In this document: in pieces, positions 51,968-63,100 of the stretch
How the letters are laid out: every line of letters begins with the position of its first letter
Position numbering within the stretch: the stretch's first letter is position 1
DNA from: G963665005 sp963665005
GTDB taxonomy: Bacteria; Bacillota; Clostridia; Christensenellales; SZUA-584
Assembly: GCA_963665005.2 (NCBI GenBank)
Contig: CAXXTQ010000001.1
Span: 2,356,001-2,420,000, forward strand
Direction of reading: 5' to 3'
Length of the DNA stretch: 64,000 bases
Notes under the pieces: model-generated
Told to the model about the DNA's origin: nothing
What the model saw: only the letters and a program-made list of their open reading frames with translations
The model's database searches: none
Translations under genes and position numbers: made by a program

Positions 51968-53323
51968 TTGGATCATACAAAACAGCTTGGGACTGACCCT
52001 GTTTTAAAATTAATATTAAGATTTTCAATACCGTCTATTATTTCAATGGTCGTAAACGCAATCTATAATTTCGTGGACAGATTATTTATCGGACAGTTTT
52101 CGGGAGAGGACGCTCTTGGCGGCCTTACCATTGCTTTTCCGATAATGATGATAATATTCGCGTTCGGCGCGCTTTTTTCTGTGGGCGGCGCTGCGCTTAT
52201 TTCTATTAAATTCGGAGAGCACGATTTAGACGAGGCTAATAAAATATACGGCAATCTGGCTGTATTGACCGTTTTAACGAGCATTATAATGAGCATAGCG
52301 GGAGAAGCTTTTCTTGCTCCTTTGCTTTCGTTTGTAGGCGCGACAGAAAACGTGCTGCCTTACGCCCAGGAGTATATGCAGATAATACTGCTGGGTTTGG
52401 TCTTTCATCTTTGCTCGTTCACCATGGCCGCGCTTGCAAGAAGCGAAGGCCGGCCCCGCCTTGCGATGGCAAGCCAGATAGCTTCGGCCGTCACCAATAT
52501 AATACTCGATTATATTTTCATCGGCCCTTTGGGCATGGGCGTCGCCGGAGCGGCAATAGCGACTATAATAGGACAGTTCGTTGGCTTTGCTATACTGGCT
52601 AACCACTTTTTCATATCGAAAAAGGGATTGCTTCGCCTGCACATAGCGAACCTTAAACTAAAGTTATCAATAGTCCGTAGAATCTGCGTTATAGGCGCCT
52701 CGACTTTTGTTATTAACGTGGGCACAAGCCTTTCTGCCGCTTTTATGAATGTGTATCTGGTTATTTACGGCGGAGACGCGGCAATAGTTTCTCTTGGTAT
52801 AATAAACAGCCTTATCGTATTGGTGTTAATGCCTATATTCGGGCTTCAACAGGGAATCGGCCCTATCATAGGCTATAACCACGGCATGGGGCAAACGGAC
52901 AGAGTTAAAAAAGCTCTCTGGACAGGAATCGGCGTGGGTACAGTATTTGCCGTTATTATGACGGGCGCGATAGAAATCATACCCGAGGCGTTCGCCTCTT
53001 GGTTTTTAGACCCGAGTTCGCCGACCATTGCCGTCTGCGCAGTCGGCCTTAGGCTTATGTCGCTGTTTTTGCCTATGCTTCCCATTACCGTTTCGGTAAC
53101 CGCATATTTGCAGTCTACGGCGCAGGGCACCAAAGGGCTTGTGCTAAGCCTTAGCCGCCAGGCATTAGTCATATTGTTCGTAGTTATTTTCCCTAACCTT
53201 TGGGGGCTCAACGGCATCTGGCTATCAACGCCCGTGTCCGAATTTTTTGCTATTGCGCTCGCATTAGGGTTTCTTGCGTACGATAAATATAGAAGCGCCA
53301 AACTCGCTATCGAAGAGGTGTGA
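51968..53323 (+). CDS. MATE family efflux transporter
   Basis: 451 residues from a TTG start preceded by ACGAGGGG. Twelve membrane helices in two MATE repeats: LRFSIPSIISMVVNAIYNFVDRLFIG and the matching IVRRICVIGASTFVINVG, with FGLQQGIGPIIGYNHGMGQ. Exports cationic drugs or metabolites using Na+ or H+. An IS3 element is inserted about 20 bp after its stop codon; the coding region is intact. Confidence 0.93.
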   Translation: MDHTKQLGTDPVLKLILRFSIPSIISMVVNAIYNFVDRLFIGQFSGEDALGGLTIAFPIMMIIFAFGALFSVGGAALISIKFGEHDLDEANKIYGNLAVLTVLTSIIMSIAGEAFLAPLLSFVGATENVLPYAQEYMQIILLGLVFHLCSFTMAALARSEGRPRLAMASQIASAVTNIILDYIFIGPLGMGVAGAAIATIIGQFVGFAILANHFFISKKGLLRLHIANLKLKLSIVRRICVIGASTFVINVGTSLSAAFMNVYLVIYGGDAAIVSLGIINSLIVLVLMPIFGLQQGIGPIIGYNHGMGQTDRVKKALWTGIGVGTVFAVIMTGAIEIIPEAFASWFLDPSSPTIAVCAVGLRLMSLFLPMLPITVSVTAYLQSTAQGTKGLVLSLSRQALVILFVVIFPNLWGLNGIWLSTPVSEFFAIALALGFLAYDKYRSAKLAIEEV

Positions 53324-53416
53324 AAACGACAAACTGATAGTCATGGCCACCCGTAAATGTACTGTTCCAGAGTTATAGGACAGAAAAAAATACCCCTATC
53401 GTAGAATTACTATGAT

Positions 53417-54271
53417 TTAAGCAAACTGACATCGTTTTTCATACGGTGTCAGTTTTGTCTTTAGCTGAATACGCTCAAAGTTGTAGAAGTGGATGTATTC
53501 ATCAATCAGCTGTCTGGCTTCATCAAACGTTCTAATCTTTACTCTTCGGATACATTCGGATTTCAGTATGCTAAAGAAATTTTCAGCCATCGCGTTATCA
53601 TACGGATTTGCACGTCTTGACATAGACGGTATAATGCCGTACGATTTTGTCAGGTTGAAATACTCATGGGAAGTGTATTGAAACCCTTGGTCACTGTGGA
53701 GCTGTAACTCCGCAGTGACTGCTTCATTTTCTACAGCAGCTCTTACTGTATCGAGTGTCAGTTTGACACTTTGCCGGACATGCGTCTTAAATGCCACAAT
53801 GCTGTTATCAAATAGATCACGGATTATGGAAAGATACAACGTTCCTTGTCCTGTTTGAATATAGCTGATATCTGTCACCCACTTTTGATTCGGACGCTGA
53901 GCAGAAAAATTCCGATTCAGCAAATTCGGATAACGGTGAAGCTGCTGCCCGGCAGATTTATATCTACGCCGCCGGATTTCGGCAAGAAGCCCGTATTTAT
54001 GCATGATTCGCCAGATTGTTTTGTAGTTATGAGATATATCCTTTTCTCGTTCCAGCCATATTTGCACTCTGCGACACCCATATGTTTTGCCACAGCGTTT
54101 TTGGCACTCGGCAATCATCTGAGCAAGCGGCTCGTCTTTATCAGGTTTATCCATTTTACGAACATATGCATAATACCCGCTGCGAGAAACCTTGAAGAAG
54201 CGACACATATCACAGATAGAATATTTAGTTTTATGACGATAGATTACACCAAACTTTAACGCAGGCCTCAC
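53417..54271 (-). CDS. IS3 transposase OrfB (DDE integrase domain)
   Basis: 284 residues from a GTG overlapping the orfA stop. HTH_21 region SRSGYYAYVRK and KTYGCRRVQIWLERE, then the DDE catalytic core: Asp in WVTDISYI, Asp in LHSDQGFQYTS, Glu in NAMAENFFSILKSE. IS3 elements usually make an OrfAB fusion by -1 frameshifting; GTG re-initiation is also possible here. Confidence 0.93.
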   Translation of the reverse strand: MRPALKFGVIYRHKTKYSICDMCRFFKVSRSGYYAYVRKMDKPDKDEPLAQMIAECQKRCGKTYGCRRVQIWLEREKDISHNYKTIWRIMHKYGLLAEIRRRRYKSAGQQLHRYPNLLNRNFSAQRPNQKWVTDISYIQTGQGTLYLSIIRDLFDNSIVAFKTHVRQSVKLTLDTVRAAVENEAVTAELQLHSDQGFQYTSHEYFNLTKSYGIIPSMSRRANPYDNAMAENFFSILKSECIRRVKIRTFDEARQLIDEYIHFYNFERIQLKTKLTPYEKRCQFA

Positions 54272-54567
54272 TCCCTTTCTGTAGCAGAGAGAAAATCCCG
54301 CAGCAACTCATTCTCCATTTTCAGTTTGGCGTTTTCTGTTTCTAACGCTTTCCATGAATTAATAGGTTTTCTTCTAGGACGGCCTTTTGGCTTTGTAGGT
54401 ATCTTATCTACATTTATTCTCCGGCGATTGTGCCGTTTTACCAAGTCTTTGATTTGCGACTTGCTTACACCAAGAGACTCTGCAATCTCAGCGTTACTGA
54501 TTCCTTCCCCTTTCATTTTGAATATGATCGGTTTCAAATGCTTTAAGTGTGTATATTTTCGTGTCAT
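54268..54567 (-). CDS. IS3 transposase OrfA
   Basis: 99 residues from ATG 54567 (AGGGGGT upstream). A small HTH protein: IIFKMKGEGISNAEIAESLGVSKSQIKDLV, then a basic KPKGRPRRKP and a leucine-zipper like tail ALETENAKLKMENELLRDFL. Binds the IS ends. Overlaps orfB by 4 bp. Confidence 0.92.
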   Translation of the reverse strand: MTRKYTHLKHLKPIIFKMKGEGISNAEIAESLGVSKSQIKDLVKRHNRRRINVDKIPTKPKGRPRRKPINSWKALETENAKLKMENELLRDFLSATERE

Positions 54568-54655
54568 ATAAATTACCCCCTGTTGTTTAATCCTACAACA
54601 GGGGGTGTTTTTGCTCAATGTCCATTTTCCTTGGAACAGTACAAAAACGGGTGGC

Positions 54656-55087
54656 ATGACCTAATCCTATAAGGATTTATTACTTGCCAGCACCTAAAGA
54701 TGCTGGCTTTTACATTTGTTCAAGCCTTATTGCCTTTGCAACTTTTGCCACTCTTAAAGGAGTACTCGTAATACCAGCTACCCCTTAAAGGGGTCTTTTT
54801 TTGTTTCCACTATCTTTAAAGGGGGGGCATCATTATAAGATAGGGTGCAAATTTTAACGATTTACTTTCTATTAACGATTTGCCTTTACGAACGCCCAAA
54901 AAGTACCACGGTTCAACTCTCCCAATCTACAAAAATATCCTATTGAAACTACCAGCTTTTGATACAGAATAAAAAGTCTAAGCGTTAAAAGCCCAGTTTT
55001 ACTGGACTTCTGGGCAAAAAGAAAACCATCTGCTGATAAATTTATTTTATCAATAGATGGTATCTTTTTTGGCACCTCCTAGGGGAA
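54656..55087. other. noncoding stretch with hairpins and repeat copy 1
   Basis: Right of the IS: a hairpin GCCAGCA/TGCTGGC with TTTT at 54686-54711, a second ACCCCTT/AAGGGGT with T7 at 54780-54802, then the 254-bp repeat from 54837. No gene recognised. Confidence 0.75.
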
Positions 55088-55090
55088 TCG
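54837..55090. repeat. 255-bp direct repeat, copy 1
   Basis: Nearly identical to 56723-56977, except a short patch near 54972-54990 and a few single bases. It includes a GCCCAG/CTGGGC hairpin, a minus-strand hairpin with T run (55025-55061) and ends with a tRNA 3' fragment (55070-55090). Confidence 0.95.
55070..55090 (-). tRNA. tRNA 3'-end fragment in repeat copy 1
   Basis: The minus strand reads CGATTCCCCTAGGAGGTGCCA: T loop end, T stem 3' strand, acceptor strand and GCCA. Cut at the T loop where the recombinase remnant begins. Confidence 0.6.
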
Positions 55091-55843
55091 CTTTGTTCGC
55101 CCTTTGCTCACTATCACCCCGCCATCATCGATCCCGATGAATGGGACGCCGTCCAAGCGGAAATTGAACGCAGAAAAAAGCTCGGAAGCATCGGCAGATG
55201 CGGGAGCCCCTTTTCAGGTAAAATCATCTGCGGCGAGTGCGACGGCTGGTATGGAAAAAAGGTCTGGGGCAGTTACAAAGCTGATAAAACCTATCGTCGG
55301 GAAATCTACCGCTGTAACGATAAGTACAAGAAGGAAGGAAATCGCTGTGATACTCCTACCGTTACCGAGGAGGAGATTAAAGCCCGCTTCCTCACGGCGT
55401 TCAATATTCTGATGGCAACCCGAGACGGACTGATTGAAGACTGCCGTTTGGCGCAGAACGTCCTTTGCAATACCACGGCAATTGACTCCGAACTTGCCGA
55501 ACTGCACCGTGAGATTGAGGTGGTCACAGAACTCTCACGAAAAGCAATCTATGAGAATGCCAGAACCGCTCAGAGCCAGAGCGACTTTAACAATCGTAAC
55601 AACGCCTACATAGAGCGTCACCGCAAAGCCACGGAGCAGATTGAGGAGTTGGAAACCGCAAAGCGTGAACGGCTCGCCAAGTCCAAAACGCTCGACATCT
55701 TCATCCGCGATATTGAGAAAAGACCTCTTGCCCTTACCGAGTGGGATGAAACCTTATGGCTCACGGTTATTGACAGCGTGACAGTCGCAACGGACGGTGA
55801 GATGATTTTCAAGTTCAGGAACGGTTCAGAAATCACTGCATAA
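55088..55843 (+). pseudogene. truncated large serine recombinase, C-terminal part only
   Basis: Open without stops from 55088: IIDPDEWDAVQAEIERRKKLG, then the zinc ribbon with FSGKIICGECDGWYG, YRCNDKYKKEGNRCDTP (Cys pairs), then the coiled coil (ELHREIEVVTELSRKAIYEN) to the C-terminus. The N-terminal resolvase domain with the catalytic Ser and most of the recombinase domain are missing. The deletion joint is the end of repeat copy 1. Codon use (more C/G-ending) differs from the surroundings, which fits transfer. Not able to recombine DNA alone. Confidence 0.9.
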
Positions 55844-56008
55844 CACACGAAAACAAACGGCTCGCTTTGGCGGGCTATTTTTGTTGGTTTCTTTCTCCTC
55901 TAATATGAAATAGAAATTAATACGGTAAATAAAATAATTTTATGTCGTTTTATGGATATTATTATGTTATGATAAATTAATCTATCTGAATAAGTAAGGA
56001 GTAAGAAT

Positions 56009-56497
56009 ATGAAAAAGTTTCTATTGTTGGTTTTTGTTATTCTAATAATTTTCAGTTTTATTGGTTGTTCTAATTCTGATGAATTAGAAACACAGGTTGA
56101 AGCTTTAGAAACTCAAGTTAATAATTTAGAAAATCAAATCCAAGAAATCATTAATTATCTATATTCATTGCAACCTGTAGACAATCAAGAAGTCGAACCT
56201 GTTGAAAGTCAAGAGCCCCAAGACTATTATGAGAACACTATTGGAGCACAAACACTACAAATAACTGAAGATAAATATAACGCAATTGAGCTTGGTTCAT
56301 CATATGAAGATATTGTTTCTCTGATAGGTGATTATGGTATCCTTGTTTCTAATGTTGGAACGAAAAAAACTTTTGTGTGGTCAACCAATTTTGGCGAGAA
56401 TATTAATAGCATTGGTGCAAAATTTCACGACTCTGCTTTCTTAAAATTTACTGACAACAAGTTAGTTGAAAAGTGGTTGGGACCAAAACCATTCTAA
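56009..56497 (+). CDS. coiled-coil lipoprotein with SmpA-like domain
   Basis: 162 residues, GTAAGGAG upstream. Signal peptide with lipobox FIGCS (Cys at about 20), a coiled coil ELETQVEALETQVNNLENQI, an acidic linker and a C-terminal domain starting ITEDKYNAIELGSSYEDIVSLIG that resembles the BamE/SmpA-type or DUF3862 folds ('Y..I..G.sy.eV..llG'). Very AT-rich and AT-rich upstream, unlike the preceding recombinase. Likely a cargo gene of the decayed element. Intact. Confidence 0.75.
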   Translation: MKKFLLLVFVILIIFSFIGCSNSDELETQVEALETQVNNLENQIQEIINYLYSLQPVDNQEVEPVESQEPQDYYENTIGAQTLQITEDKYNAIELGSSYEDIVSLIGDYGILVSNVGTKKTFVWSTNFGENINSIGAKFHDSAFLKFTDNKLVEKWLGPKPF

Positions 56498-56499
56498 AT

Positions 56500-56631
56500 C
56501 TATTTAGAGCAGATGTGAACTGACCATGCTTGCGGAGATGAAGGCAACTCAAACCAGCTCCTTTTCTCCGCCGGCGCTTTGTAAATCGGCTTGAGTGCTG
56601 CTGTAACAGCTTTAATATCCTTGTCTGACAT
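56500..56631 (-). pseudogene. possible IS256-family transposase scrap
   Basis: The minus strand reads MSDKDIKAVTAALKPIYKAP followed by AEKRSW, then loses similarity and stops after 43 codons. 'DIKAVTxALKxIYxAPxEExA' resembles the segment before the catalytic core of mutator/IS256 transposases. Only this piece is present. Confidence 0.35.
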
Positions 56632-56722
56632 CTATCACTCAATAAAGAGGAAAATCAAGTCTTCAAACCATAGATAGAGTGATCCCTCTATGACATTTTT
56701 AACGGCATGTATTCATCGTTAA

Positions 56723-56977
56723 AAGATAGGGTGCAAATTTTAACGATTTACTTTCTATTAACGATTTGCCTTTACGAACGCCCAAAAAGTACCACGGTTC
56801 AACTCTCCCAATCTACAAAAATATCCTATTGAAACTACCAGCTTTTGATACACAATAAAAGCCTTGGGTTTAAAAAAGCCCAGTTTTACTGGACTTCTGG
56901 GCAAAAAGAAAACCATCTGCTGATAAATTTATTTTATCAATAGATGGTATCTGTTTTGGTACCTCCTAGGGGAATCG
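56723..56977. repeat. 255-bp direct repeat, copy 2
   Basis: Second copy of the 54837 block, one base longer. Includes the same minus-strand hairpin with T run (56911-56949), likely the tRNA terminator. Confidence 0.95.
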
Positions 56978-56984
56978 AACCCCT
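56957..56984 (-). tRNA. tRNA 3'-end fragment at repeat copy 2 (probable att site)
   Basis: The minus strand reads AGGGG, TTCGATT, CCCCT, AGGAGGT, A, CCA: complete T arm, acceptor 3' strand, discriminator and CCA. No anticodon or D arm is found upstream, so it is not a whole gene. On the minus strand the full tRNA would lie to the right, beyond the window, as expected for an element inserted at the tRNA 3' end. Confidence 0.65.
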
Positions 56985-57128
56985 TCAAGTGTATATTTAT
57001 AAACTCCGTTTTAATCGACGATTCGGCGTTTTCCCTGTTTTTATATGGTGCTTATCCTGTTTCCATGTTTAAATAATTATACATAATATATAGTTGATTT
57101 ATCATAAATATTAGTACATTTACACCAT

Positions 57129-57152
57129 ATATCACACGAAATATCACACGAA
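57129..57152. repeat. tandem 12-bp repeat ATATCACACGAA x2
   Basis: Two exact adjacent copies just right of the att-like site; position suits an integrase arm site, though no integrase gene is seen. Confidence 0.7.
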
Positions 57153-57159
57153 ACGCATT

Positions 57160-60100
57160 TTACTTTAATCTTTCTAATGCTTGCTTTTGCAAAGCTGCTA
57201 TTGTAGCCTTTAAATCCCGAACAATGACCAGTTTTTCATCATCTGGCTTATCGCTGTTTTCAGCTTCCCTGATTAACGAGTACAGCTCAGACGATTGAGT
57301 TACATATTTTTGTATTACCTTGTTTTCTGCTTTCGCTTTAATAGCTGTTTTTTTATCGCCGGAGTTTACGCGCTGCGTGATATCTTCAACCTTATCATAA
57401 AACTCTGCTGAAATTTTATTTGTTGATACCGTATCGAGAACAAAAGCCTTCGTGAACGGATCCTTTTCTGCTTTAGGTGTTGTTGCCGGCAACAGGAAAT
57501 CACCTATAACGCCGGTATAACTATCGATGATATAATTGATCTTCTTCGGAGACCAGTTCGTGACGCTCCCAAGCCATTTTGAAAAAGCGTCTGTGCTCTC
57601 ATCGTATCTTTGCCCTGGCGCATATTTCTCTAACCGCTGACCTTCAATAGGCGTACCGTACCATGTCTTGTTGTTTACCGCTCCCAATACAGGAGATATA
57701 ATATTGCTTTCTATCGGGCTTATCGGCGCGACCTGTTCACCAACAAGCTGCGCAAATTCTCCCGCGTCCGTGTCGGTTGCGCCCATCGCCATTTGAGCAA
57801 GAGAGCCGAATATTGAAAACTCTCTGCCTTTCGGAAGTTTTAACCAGTTGCCGTCGCCTAATTTAAACACGTAGTATCTGTCTTTATCACGGTTATTCAT
57901 ATCCTTATATTCATCATCATCAGCGTACAACAAACTGTTTATTATAGACGGAGCAATGCCTAATAATACCGTTCTTGTTATAAGCGACGTCCATTGCTTT
58001 GCTCCTCTCGTTTCCGTAAACCTGCGCACGAAACGGCTTGCGCCCTGTATCGAAGGATTAAGGAAAGGCACCCATGTTCTGTTTAACTTTCTTGCAATTC
58101 TACCGCTGCGCCCAAAATTAACCGTTACTTCGGCCGAATTGTATAACGCCTGTACCTTGCTTTCGTAAGACATGCCTTCCGCTTCGAGCGTTGCCATAAA
58201 CTCTGTCAGCCTTGGAAGCATTTCTATAGTTTGGTTTAGGCTTTCTATCAAGTTAATGGGGTTCACTTTCTTTGCTATTTTCGCACCTGTGCTTGTGCTC
58301 GGCCTCTTAATGCCACTCTTATAATCAAAGAACGACTCACCCATAGCGCCCATGCTCTTGAACATCTGCAGCATTGGCCCATTCGTCGCAATTTCTTTCA
58401 CCGCAAGCGGATAGTTTTTCACAAACAGCAACGGGTATTTTGTGTTAAGTCCTGCGGCCTGTATATCTCTGATACCGTTTCTTGCCGTGAATACAGGATT
58501 GTACCCGGTAATTAATTTCTTAAAGTTGGAGTTTATTCCTTCTGCTAATTTTGAAACAAGGTTATAATTCTCGTAAGTAGTTGTCATTTCATTAAAAGCA
58601 AAGAACATATCATCGCTGACCTTCATCGTAACGACTTCCCCGTCTTTATAAAACTGCAACGTGTTCGGCGTATCGTTAATGCCGTCTGTCTCGCTGTCAA
58701 TCTCATACGTTGATTTCCCGACCTTAACTTCGCTTATATATTTTGAAGCTTCCTGCGGATTTTCAGCAAAAACTTTCAACAACCTTAGCCCAAGCAAATT
58801 TTTATTTATGGCGTCTACGTCTCTTAAAGTTTTTCTCCCCATACTTTCATCTAACGGAAGCAGGTCAAGATTACTGCCTGTTGCTGTTCTTATTGTATCA
58901 GATACGCCTATCTTACTTCCCATTACATTTATACCTGACGTTTCGGGAATAAGCCTGTCAGTAGGAACATAAAACGGGTACATGTCCATTAAGCTGTCTG
59001 CTTGCTCCTGCGTAATCATATGCGTATCTACCGCCATTTGAAGCAAGTTTTGATTGTACTGTACTGCCTGGTCTAGTATTGCAATATGCTCAGTATTTTT
59101 CGATTCATATTCCGATACAAAATCTGCGCTGATTTCTGCAGTTACGCTTTCTCCGAACACAGGCTTGCCCTGCTGCATTCTGTATATATTATGTTTGTGG
59201 AACGCGTATGTATAAAACTCTTTTCGTTGCTCTTTGGTCATATTGTAAACCGGATTAAAGATTTCGGTTAACGATGGGCCAACAACATTTCCGTTAAAAT
59301 CAGTTTGCTTTTCTCCTATCATATAATTTGCAGCAAACACGCTTTGTTTTGCTTTGTTATATGAAGGATAAAGAAAAGGGTCTTTTACCTTTTTCCCTAA
59401 GTCATAAATTGCGGCTCCCGTGTCTGTGAAGTCAAGCCTGAACTTTACAGCCGTTGATTTTAGAATATCTTTTAATTTCGATTTTTTCTGATCTCTTTCT
59501 GTCAGCACTTCGGCTATTTTATTATCGACTTCCGAAGAAATGCTTTCGGCTATTTCGCTTAACGACGCGTCACCTACAACAGAATCTATACTCCCCTCCA
59601 TCGGTATCGCTCTAAAGCTACGGGCGCCCCGTTGAGATGTGCTTGACTCCGCGCCTTGTGATTGCCCTGCTTCGCCTGCTACCTGTGCGGTATCGGCGGC
59701 AGAGGCTTGCTCTAGGCCTCCATGCTCCTTTAAATACATATAGGTATACCAATCACCCACTCCTAACTTAAACATCTGTCTGTACTGTTCTTGTTTTTTG
59801 TAACCGTCTAGCCGTTTTGTGCTTTCCGTTAATTTACGTGTATTAGTATCAAGTGTTTTTCTTAATGTTTGAACTTGGTCAAAAAGCCCGTTCTCCATAA
59901 TCTCTTTATATTTTGCCTGCCCTTTTTCTACGCTTACCGAATAAGCATAGTCAACCATCTTGTTTATACTATCTATCGTACTCTGTATTTCAGCTTGTAT
60001 CTCGGATGTACTTTCCGCTTTCTTATCCACGTTGTTCTGCAAAGTTTCAACGTTCGTTTTCTTGCCGAATTTCGAGTTGATATAAGGATTATCCTGTGCG

Positions 60101-63100
60101 AGAGCGTATACTTCGCGCAAAGCCCGTACCTGCTCATTGGTCAGCAGTTGGTTGTTGTTCTGCTTTATCAGTTCTGCAGCAAAACCGTTATCGACAAACA
60201 TCTTCGTGAGCTCTTGACTGCTTGCCACCTGCTCGTATAAAGTTCTCGGCTGCGCAGTTTCCGAATTGATATTTGTAGCTATACGATTAACTGCTTCGTT
60301 TGCCTTGGCGTCAAGCATGGCCGCTTGGTCTGCCGTAATCTGCCCCGCTTCATACGCCTGCTTTCCTTTCAAAGATTGCTTCATAGCGTCCTGCGCATAG
60401 TTAAGGTTATTTGATATCCCTCCGGCCTGATAAACTGCTGACATTAAATTATCAAACGTACCATTATCCATAGAGTTGTAAATATCGCCTATTGCTGTCT
60501 GCATATAGCCTTTTAGGTTCTGCATTTCAGCATTGAAAGTTTTTATATCGCCGTTCTCGTAAGCAGCAACGGCTTTGTTAAAGCTCGTTTCAGCTTTCAT
60601 TGAAGTATTTACTTTCGATATATTAGATGGTAGTCCAAAAGCGGCAAACAGTAAACCTATAGAACCGGCCATGAGCGCAGTCTTGCCAATTTCTTCGTTT
60701 GTCGGGTAACTCGTTTCGTAATCTTTATACATCGCGCCGCGCCAAAACTCATTAGAATAATCCTGCAAGACTTCTTCTACAGCTTCACCTAAAGAATAGT
60801 CTAAGATAGTTTTGCCGAGATTCGCAAGAGACTGCTTGCCAACGTTTTTAACTCCGTTCTTTATAAGTGTGCTCATAGGCGTATGGCCAGAAAACACACC
60901 AAACCGCTGTTCTATAATTGACTCGACATACGCTGCGGGTATCGCCTGCAACCATCTTTCCGCATAATCTTGGCCGTTCTGTTCGCCTTCCAGTAGATTT
61001 CTACCTAAAGACGAAACAAAAAACGGCGTCATATTTTTGTTCATCACAAGTTTTTTACCTATAGTTTTCCATATTGCTTTAGCTCCTGTCGCCGCGTCTA
61101 CTCCTAAACCTGCCGCTTTTGCTCCTGCGCCGCCTGCTCCGATAACGCCTGCTGCGGCCAACTCTATACCCATTTCTGTTACTGCTGTGCTTGCTTCGTA
61201 CAAAAACTGTGTGCTCTCAGACGCGCCTTTACCAAGTGCAGTATTAAGGCTGCCTAACTGCTGTTGCGCCTGCGACCTGTTAGCAATTTCGGTTATTTGC
61301 TGCCCTAAACTTTCTTTATTGTCTGGGGAAATAGAATATAGTATATGCTTATACAACGATTCAGCATTGTTAACAACAGCGTTAGCCCCTGTGTACGCAC
61401 CGCTTCCAATCGCAGTAATCACCGACGGCAAAGTTTTCAGATATTCTCTGTGTTCTTCTATCGTATCTTTCTGCAGCTGTATAGCCCTGTATGTAGCCTG
61501 GTTTAATAGTTCCTGTACTTCCGGGTTTATATCTTCTGCTTTACCATTTGCTTTTGCTTTCCATCCTAAAGCGTCGAGTTTGCTTTTTATGTCTATAATC
61601 TCAGGGTCAGATGATATTTTTTTTGCATAAATGTCCGTATCTATTCCACCGCCCATAAGCGTGCTTGCTGAAGAACCCATATATGCACCTTTATATTCTG
61701 ACCAGTACAAAGCTTTTATCGCTGTTTCCTGCAATTTTTCCGTGCCGCCTTCTAATCCTAAATCAGCAGCAGGGTCAAGATTTTGCGTCAAAAGCGCGAA
61801 ACCCTCCGGCGTGTACTCTGATGTAAGCGCATTTTCTATATCTATATTAAGTTGCTTTTGGTCTGCTTGTATTTCTTCATATTCGCCTGTTTCTTTTAAA
61901 TGCTCTACGTACATGTCTTGATATATTTCGTCTGCTATAGAGCCCCTTGCTCTGTCCTTAGCTTCGTTCATAGGGATAGCAGGAAAAACAAGCGTTTTGA
62001 ATATGTTACCTATGATGTCGCCTCTAAGTCCGTTTTCGTCAGCATATCTCATTAAATCGCTGTCAGTCATAGAAGATATCTTTTGTTCGTATCTGGCCAC
62101 GAGTTCTTCAAGGTTGTCGCTTGGCGCGAAGTCTTCTAGTTCAATCGGCATGTTTTCATCATATGCAAAAAAAGGAGTGTCAATGTTGCTCTTTTTTTCG
62201 GGAGTATTAAAAAAGTTGTCAGTCTCTTCACTTGCTCCAAGGTTTTCATATTCAATCGCAAGCCTGTAACCCTTTAATGCTTTTATAGAGGCCGGTATAT
62301 CCTCCTCATTTGTGTATGGGTTAACTGGCTTTTCCGTTACGAGCTTGCTTGATTTAGGCAGATTTTCCCACGCGTATAGTTCGTTTTTATACTCCTGCAT
62401 TTTTGTTGAGTATTCGGAATATTCTTCAATAAACTGTGCCGTGTTGTTCTCGTACAGTTCAGCTTCTTTGGGTAACTGCCTGTTATTTTTTCTTATCTGA
62501 TCTTCAACAGAATTTTCATATTTAAAAGATTTCGGCATAAGACCGAGTGCTTTATTTAAAAGGTCTTTTTCATCTGCCATGTCATATTGATATAAATTAC
62601 CTATATACTTAGCATCAGCAAAATCAGACGCTTTAAGTCCTGTTTGATATAGTTTTGCTAAATCTTCTTGGCTGTATTTAAAGGACGAAGGCGCATAACC
62701 TAATTCTTGAAGTATAGCGTCATCTTCGTTATTTAAATCATATGAATAATAGTTTGCAAGCTCGGGAACAACGGAAACAATTCCGTTCCATTTTACGCTG
62801 TTATTCATAAGCGACATTGCATGGTTTGCTTTTGTTTTTTCTAAATTAAAAAGCTCAGAGACATCTTGTAAAGTGTTCTTATACGCTCTTTCACCGCCCA
62901 ACGCTCCAATATATTTGTCTTTGTTTTCGCGCATATCAGCATAAACATCGGTAAACTGCGTATATTTGCTTGGCAATCCAAAAGCCTGAACGTCTGCCAT
63001 ATATCCGTAATAACTTAGTTCGCTCTTATATTTTGTAATACTGTTATCAAAAGCAGACGTATACTTGAAAGGGTCGTTAACCATATCGTTATATACGTCT

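Larger units (their letters stand above)
53346..54655 (-). mobile_element. IS3-family insertion sequence, 1310 bp
   Basis: Imperfect inverted repeats at the ends, GCCACCCGT..TGTACTGTTCC (53346 on) and its match ending at 54655 (CGGGTGGC), are flanked by a 3-bp direct repeat ATG (53343-53345 and 54656-54658). Inside are two overlapping genes in the IS3 order orfA-orfB on the minus strand. The IS looks complete and possibly active. Confidence 0.88.
56632..57159. other. gene-free stretch with repeat copy 2 and phage-element junction
   Basis: Contains repeat copy 2 (56723-56977), a tRNA 3' fragment (56957-56984), and then 170 bp of AT-rich DNA with a tandem 12-bp repeat (57129-57152) next to the first phage-type gene. 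No gene recognised. Confidence 0.75.

Noticed and set aside
55214..55527. Antisense frames opposite the recombinase remnant
   Set aside because: The plus-strand frame carries the zinc-ribbon Cys pairs and continuous recombinase similarity.
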